NCBI RefSeq assembly: GCF_007988805.1
Contig: NZ_BJUV01000020.1
Span: 1 to 61,880, forward strand
DNA length: 61,880 nucleotides
From: Frigoribacterium faeni
Lineage (GTDB): Bacteria > Actinomycetota > Actinomycetes > Actinomycetales > Microbacteriaceae
Direction of reading: 5' to 3'
The notes under the pieces are model-generated. The model did not search any database. It was not told the origin of the DNA and saw nothing but the letters and a program-made list of their open reading frames with translations. The position numbers and the translations under genes are program-made. Shown piece after piece: positions 58,294 through 61,880 of this stretch (position 1 is its first letter; the number at the start of each line of letters is the position of its first letter).

Positions 58294-58299
58294 AGCCTA
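58294..58299 (-). promoter_or_regulatory. -10 element of a leaderless promoter for the GntR gene
   Basis: The minus strand reads TAGGCT, then six bases, then GTG 58287. There is no Shine-Dalgarno sequence. Confidence 0.5.
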
Positions 58300-58347
58300 C
58301 CGAGCGATATGACGCACCGGTCCGTGCGGCGCCGTCCGTCGCCACGA

Positions 58348-58366
58348 TTGGTCAACCGGTTGACAA
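58348..58366. promoter_or_regulatory. GntR/FadR-type operator
   Basis: TTGGTCAACCGGTTGACAA contains the perfect 14-bp palindrome GTCAACCGGTTGAC (58351-58364). FadR-like regulators bind sites of the TGGTnnnACCA kind. Its right half forms TTGACA (58360-58365), a consensus -35 pointing to the MFS gene, so binding would occlude that promoter. Confidence 0.7.
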
Positions 58367-58468
58367 GTCGGGTGACGAGGCGGCACCATGGGATCCGCAC
58401 GTGCAGCGGGTCTCTCGAGTTCCGGTGACGTTCATCCAACAGAGTCGTTAGATAACGAAGGAGTCGAT

Positions 58469-59857
58469 GTGGACACCCCCACCCGATCGCCGGAGCCGCA
58501 GAGCGCCGTCGAGAAGTCCGCCATCCGTAAGGTCGCCGTCCGTCTGGTGCCGTTCGTCGCGTTGATGTTCTTCATCAACTACCTCGACCGCACCGCCATC
58601 GGCTTCGCCGCCCCGAACGGCATGGAGTCCGACCTCGCCCTGTCGGCCGCCCAGTTCGGCTTCGCCTCGGGTGTGTTCTTCATCGGCTACATCCTCCTCG
58701 AGGTGCCGAGCAACCTGGCCCTCCACCGCTTCGGAGCGCGTCGCTGGCTCGCCCGCATCATGGTCTCGTGGGGCATCGTGTCGCTGCTCTTCACCTGGGT
58801 GCAGAACTTCGAGCAGCTCGTCGTGCTGCGCTTCCTGCTCGGTGTCATGGAGGCCGGGTTCTTCCCCGGCGCCATCCTGTTCCTCAGCCTGTGGGTCCCG
58901 GCCCGTCACCGCGGCAAGATCCTCGCGCTCTTCTACCTGGCGCAGCCCCTCACCTCGGTGATCGGGGCGCCGCTCGCCGGCTGGCTGATCAGCCACGACG
59001 GCATCCTCGGTCTCGAGGGCTGGCGGTTCATGTTCCTCGGCGTCTCGATCCCGGCCATCGTGATCGGCGTCATCGCCTGGTTCTACCTGAAGGACAAGCC
59101 CGCCGACGCGAAGTGGCTGACCCGCGACGAGCAGGTCTGGCTCACGGAGGCCCTGAAGAAGGAGTCCGCCGGCAAGACGGGCTCGACCGCCGGCGGGAAG
59201 CACCCCAGCATCCTCAAGGTGTTCGGCAACGGCCGCGTCTGGATGCTCGCCTTCATCTACTTCGGCTTCGTCTACGGCCTCTACGCGCTCGCCTTCTTCC
59301 TCCCGACGATCATCGGCGGGTTCCAGGAGCAGTTCGGCACCGAGTTCAGCGTCACCGAGCGCGGCTTCATCACCGCCATCCCGTACGTGCCGGCCGCGAT
59401 CGCCCTGTACTTCTGGTCGCGCGACGCCTCGCGCCGCGGTCTGCGCACCTGGCACATCGTGATCCCGGCCGTCGTCGGCGGTCTCAGCATCCCGGTCGCG
59501 CTCTTCACCGGCTCGCCCGCCGCCACCATCGCGGTCATCGCGGTCACCGCCATGGCGATCTTCTCGGCGCTGCCGAACTTCTGGACCCTCCCGACGCAGT
59601 TCCTCACCGGGGCGGCCGCCGCGGCCGGCATCGCGCTGATCAACACGATCGGCAACCTGGCCGGCTTCAGCGCCCCCTACGTCACGGGCCTCGTGACGGA
59701 CGTGACGGGCAACTACGAGGTGCCGATGTTCATCGTCGGGTTCTTCCTGCTGCTGTCCGCGGCCCTCATGGTCGTGCTCACGAAGATGAAGAAGCCCGAG
59801 GGAGCGGCCACTCCCGACGAGGCGGCCGAGCTGGCCCGCACGTCCGGTCTCGACTGA
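58469..59857 (+). CDS. MFS transporter, anion:cation symporter family
   Basis: A 462-residue twelve-helix MFS permease of the ACS type (phthalate, tartrate or hexuronate/sugar-acid carriers). The signature NYLDRTAIGFAAP lies in helix one, GARRWLARIMVSWG in the loop after helix two, and a central loop holds DKPADAKWLTRDEQVWLTEA. GTG 58469 has AAGGAG upstream; the frame extends to ATG 58388 without a ribosome site. It lies downstream of the operator and before the kinase gene, suggesting uptake of the locus's sugar or polyol acid. Confidence 0.92.
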   Translation: MDTPTRSPEPQSAVEKSAIRKVAVRLVPFVALMFFINYLDRTAIGFAAPNGMESDLALSAAQFGFASGVFFIGYILLEVPSNLALHRFGARRWLARIMVSWGIVSLLFTWVQNFEQLVVLRFLLGVMEAGFFPGAILFLSLWVPARHRGKILALFYLAQPLTSVIGAPLAGWLISHDGILGLEGWRFMFLGVSIPAIVIGVIAWFYLKDKPADAKWLTRDEQVWLTEALKKESAGKTGSTAGGKHPSILKVFGNGRVWMLAFIYFGFVYGLYALAFFLPTIIGGFQEQFGTEFSVTERGFITAIPYVPAAIALYFWSRDASRRGLRTWHIVIPAVVGGLSIPVALFTGSPAATIAVIAVTAMAIFSALPNFWTLPTQFLTGAAAAAGIALINTIGNLAGFSAPYVTGLVTDVTGNYEVPMFIVGFFLLLSAALMVVLTKMKKPEGAATPDEAAELARTSGLD

Positions 59858-59860
59858 CCT

Positions 59861-59903
59861 CGAGGAGGCGCGGGTCGCGACCGTCGCGCACCGCGCCTCC
59901 TCG
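59861..59903. terminator. Inverted pair of the dispersed repeat after the MFS gene
   Basis: CGAGGAGGCGCGG (59861-59873) and its exact complement (59891-59903) form a 13-bp stem. The left arm extends into an exact copy of the 14-bp repeat (59864-59877). It lies between MFS and kinase genes of the same direction, so it may only reduce read-through. Confidence 0.6.
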
Positions 59904-59963
59904 GCACCACCCGTCCACCCGCGGTCCTCACCGTCGACAGACCCGCAGCCCCAGGAGCATCCC

Positions 59964-61706
59964 ATGACCCGCCTCTTCAACGAACCGAGCGAATTCGCCG
60001 ACGAGATGATCGACGGCTTCGTCGCCGCCAACCAGCGCTGGGTGCGCCGGGTGCACGGCGGGGTCGTCCGCGCGACCCGCAGCACGCCCGGCCGGGTGGC
60101 GCTCGTGGTCGGCGGCGGCTCGGGGCACTACCCGGCGTTCGGCGGGCTGGTCGGCCAGGGGCTCGCGCACGGGGCGGCCCTCGGCAACCTGTTCGCGTCG
60201 CCGTCCTGGCAGCAGGTGCGCTCGGTGGCCCGCTCCGCCCACAGCGGCGGGGGCGTGCTGCTCAGCTACGGCAACTACGCCGGCGACGTGCTGAACTTCG
60301 ATCAGGCGCAGGCCAAGCTCGTCGCCGAGGGCATCGAGACCCGCACGGTCACCGTGACCGACGACATCTCGAGCGCCTCGGTCGCCGAGAAGCACAAGCG
60401 CCGCGGCATCGCGGGCGACCTGACGGTCTTCAAGACGGCGGCGGCCGCGTCCGACGCCGGCTACCCGCTCGACGAGGTCGTGCGGGTCGCCGAGAAGGCG
60501 AACGAGCGCACGCGAAGCTTCGGCGTCGCGTTCTCGGGCTGCTCGCTGCCCGGTTCGGACGAGCCGCTGTTCACCGTCCCGGAGGGTCGGATGGCCGTCG
60601 GCATGGGGATCCACGGCGAGCCCGGCATCGGCGAGACCGACGTGCCGACCGCGAACGAGCTGGCCGAGCTGTTCGTCGCCTCGCTGCTCGCCGAGCTGCC
60701 GGACGGAGTCGAGGAGGCACGGGGCCAGCGGGTCGCGGTCCTCCTGAACGGTCTCGGCTCGGTCAAGTACGAGGAGCTCTTCGTGGTCTACGCGAAGGTC
60801 GACCAGCTGCTGCGCGAGGCCGGACTCACCGTGGTCGAGCCGGAGGTCGGCGAGCTCGTCACCAGCTTCGACATGGCGGGCGCCTCGCTCACCCTGTTCT
60901 GGCTCGACGACGAGCTCGAGGGCTTCTGGGCGGCCCCGGCCGACGCCCCCGCATTCAAGAAGGGCGCCGTGGACGCGGCCGAGCGGCTCGACGACACCGT
61001 GCTCGAGGCGCTCGTGGCCGAGAGCATCCCGCCCGCGTCGCCCGAGTCGCAGGAGGCCGCGCGGACGGTCTTCGCCGCCCTCGAGGCCGTCAAGACCACG
61101 GTCGACGAGAACGTCGACGAGCTGGGTCGCATCGACGCGGTCGCCGGCGACGGCGACCACGGCATCGGCATGCAGCGCGGCGTGAACGCCGCCGTCGCCG
61201 CCGCCCTCGACGCCCTGCAGGGCGGAGCGGGAGCCGGCACGCTGCTCGACCGGGCCGGCGACGCCTGGTCCGACCGGGCCGGCGGCACGTCGGGAGCCCT
61301 CTGGGGCTCCGCCCTGGCGAGCCTCGGCAGTGCTCTCACCGACGACGCGGCGCCGTCGCGGCGCTCGGTCGCCGCCGGCGTCGCCGCCGCGACCGACGCC
61401 ATCCTCGAGTTCGGCGCGACCGTCGGCGACAAGACCATGGTCGACGTGCTCGTGCCGTTCAGCGACTCGCTGACGTCCTCGATCGACGCGGGCGCCGACC
61501 TCACGACGGCCTGGGCCGCCGCGGCGGACGTCGCGGTCGCGGCCGCCGCCGCCACGGCCGACCTGATGCCGAAGATGGGCCGCGCCCGTCCGCACGCCGA
61601 GAAGAGCCTCGGCACCCCCGACGCGGGCGCCACCTCGCTCGGCCTGATCACCCGTGCCGTCGCGGACGTGATCGCGGCGCGCGCCGACGCGCACCGCGCC
61701 TCCTGA
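59964..61706 (+). CDS. Fused DhaK-DhaL dihydroxyacetone/tetrulose kinase
   Basis: A 580-residue ATP-dependent kinase of the DAK family. The DhaK half binds the ketose through GGGSGHYPAFGG (50-61) and a covalent hemiaminal at His217 in MGIHGEPG. The DhaL half (from about 375) has the Mg-ATP site AGDGDHGIGMQRG, GGTSGALWG and GDKTMVDVL. Fusion and length match single-chain kinases using ATP, not PTS-linked ones. It could phosphorylate DHA or a C4 ketose; the next gene, an RpiB-type isomerase, favours a tetrulose pathway. The ATG follows CAGGAGC. The C-terminus ends in a repeat variant (HRAS). Confidence 0.92.
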   Translation: MTRLFNEPSEFADEMIDGFVAANQRWVRRVHGGVVRATRSTPGRVALVVGGGSGHYPAFGGLVGQGLAHGAALGNLFASPSWQQVRSVARSAHSGGGVLLSYGNYAGDVLNFDQAQAKLVAEGIETRTVTVTDDISSASVAEKHKRRGIAGDLTVFKTAAAASDAGYPLDEVVRVAEKANERTRSFGVAFSGCSLPGSDEPLFTVPEGRMAVGMGIHGEPGIGETDVPTANELAELFVASLLAELPDGVEEARGQRVAVLLNGLGSVKYEELFVVYAKVDQLLREAGLTVVEPEVGELVTSFDMAGASLTLFWLDDELEGFWAAPADAPAFKKGAVDAAERLDDTVLEALVAESIPPASPESQEAARTVFAALEAVKTTVDENVDELGRIDAVAGDGDHGIGMQRGVNAAVAAALDALQGGAGAGTLLDRAGDAWSDRAGGTSGALWGSALASLGSALTDDAAPSRRSVAAGVAAATDAILEFGATVGDKTMVDVLVPFSDSLTSSIDAGADLTTAWAAAADVAVAAAAATADLMPKMGRARPHAEKSLGTPDAGATSLGLITRAVADVIAARADAHRAS

Positions 61707-61744
61707 CCCGCTCCCGACCTCCCGTCCTACAGAAAGGCACCACC

Positions 61745-61880
61745 ATGGCTGACCAGCTGCGAATCGTCGTCGGATCCGACGACGCCGGGTTCGACTACAA
61801 GGAGATCCTCAAGAAGGACCTCGCCGGGAACCCCGGCGTCGCGAGCGTCACCGACGTGGGCGTCGACGCCGACGGTCACG
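61745..61880 (+). CDS. RpiB/LacAB-family sugar-phosphate isomerase (5' part)
   Basis: Only the first 45 codons are in the window; the gene runs off the right edge. The start RIVVGSDDAGFDYKEILKKD matches the RpiB/LacAB fold, where this loop binds the sugar phosphate. ATG 61745 has AGAAAGG upstream, 38 bases after the kinase stop. In this context it probably isomerises the phosphorylated C3-C5 sugar made by the kinase; ribose 5-phosphate isomerase is the alternative. Confidence 0.85.
   Translation, partial: MADQLRIVVGSDDAGFDYKEILKKDLAGNPGVASVTDVGVDADGH

Noticed and set aside
1-61880. Mobile elements, prophage, CRISPR arrays, rRNA or tRNA genes
   Set aside because: No transposase, integrase, phage gene, regularly spaced repeat array or RNA-gene signature was found on either strand.

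Overview
This window is a stretch of chromosome from a very GC-rich Gram-positive actinobacterium, most likely of the family Microbacteriaceae. The reasons are GC-rich third codon positions throughout, frequent GTG starts, many ATGA/GTGA stop-start overlaps, several genes with a leaderless promoter layout, an LAXTG-type sorting signal, and gene content typical of that family. I see no rRNA, tRNA, CRISPR array, phage or transposase. The window looks like ordinary chromosome with a few unusual loci. The last gene is cut by the window edge.

Layout. 1-7 kb: a family 2 glycosyltransferase, a small membrane protein, an LAYTG wall-anchored protein, and a bifunctional penicillin-binding protein coupled to an EEP-family hydrolase. 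7-12 kb: an iron-siderophore locus, with a siderophore-interacting protein and binding lipoprotein divergent from two FecCD permeases and an ATPase, all around one DtxR/IdeR box. 12-16.4 kb: an SDR, luxS coupled to mtnN (SAH recycling and AI-2), and a secreted M6 protease. 16.4-22.6 kb: a Lys-rich Rho_N-like protein, an MMPL/MarR pair, and a ribB-acyltransferase-SRPBCC operon. 22.6-26.6 kb: a complete ABC importer of uncertain substrate. 26.9-30.3 kb: a DUF3060 lipoprotein and a secreted tandem-repeat protein. 30.4-34 kb: a lipoprotein, a 31-residue membrane peptide, nadE, an alpha/beta hydrolase and mntP. 34-37.7 kb: an unknown protein and two coupled CNNM/CorC-type membrane proteins. 37.7-44.3 kb: a GntR regulator, glpD divergent from a SorC regulator, a DJ-1/PfpI protein, an unknown protein, and an SGNH-GAF fusion.

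44.3-52.1 kb is the most interesting locus. Two divergent operons together hold a fatty acyl-CoA reductase fused to a HAD domain, a PlsC acyltransferase, an alkyl-DHAP synthase, an SDR, a diiron ferritin-like protein, a paralog of it that has lost iron ligands, and a small LysR-type DNA-binding protein. These match, step for step, the peroxisomal ether-lipid/plasmalogen pathway of animals, with a candidate aerobic desaturase added. 52.3-57.5 kb: cysK-cysE, an ABC-2 exporter, and a divergent histidine kinase/response regulator pair. 57.5-61.9 kb: a FadR-like regulator, an MFS carrier, a fused DhaK-DhaL kinase and an RpiB-family isomerase, probably for triose/tetrulose sugars.

Across the window runs a dispersed 14-base word, GGAGGCGCGGGTCG. 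It occurs at least 12 times exactly, plus many near copies. Between genes it forms inverted pairs that look like terminators. Inside genes it sits singly, always in one reading frame per orientation (EARV or TRAS). This arrangement resembles DNA-uptake sequences of naturally competent bacteria and is the strongest unexplained signal here.
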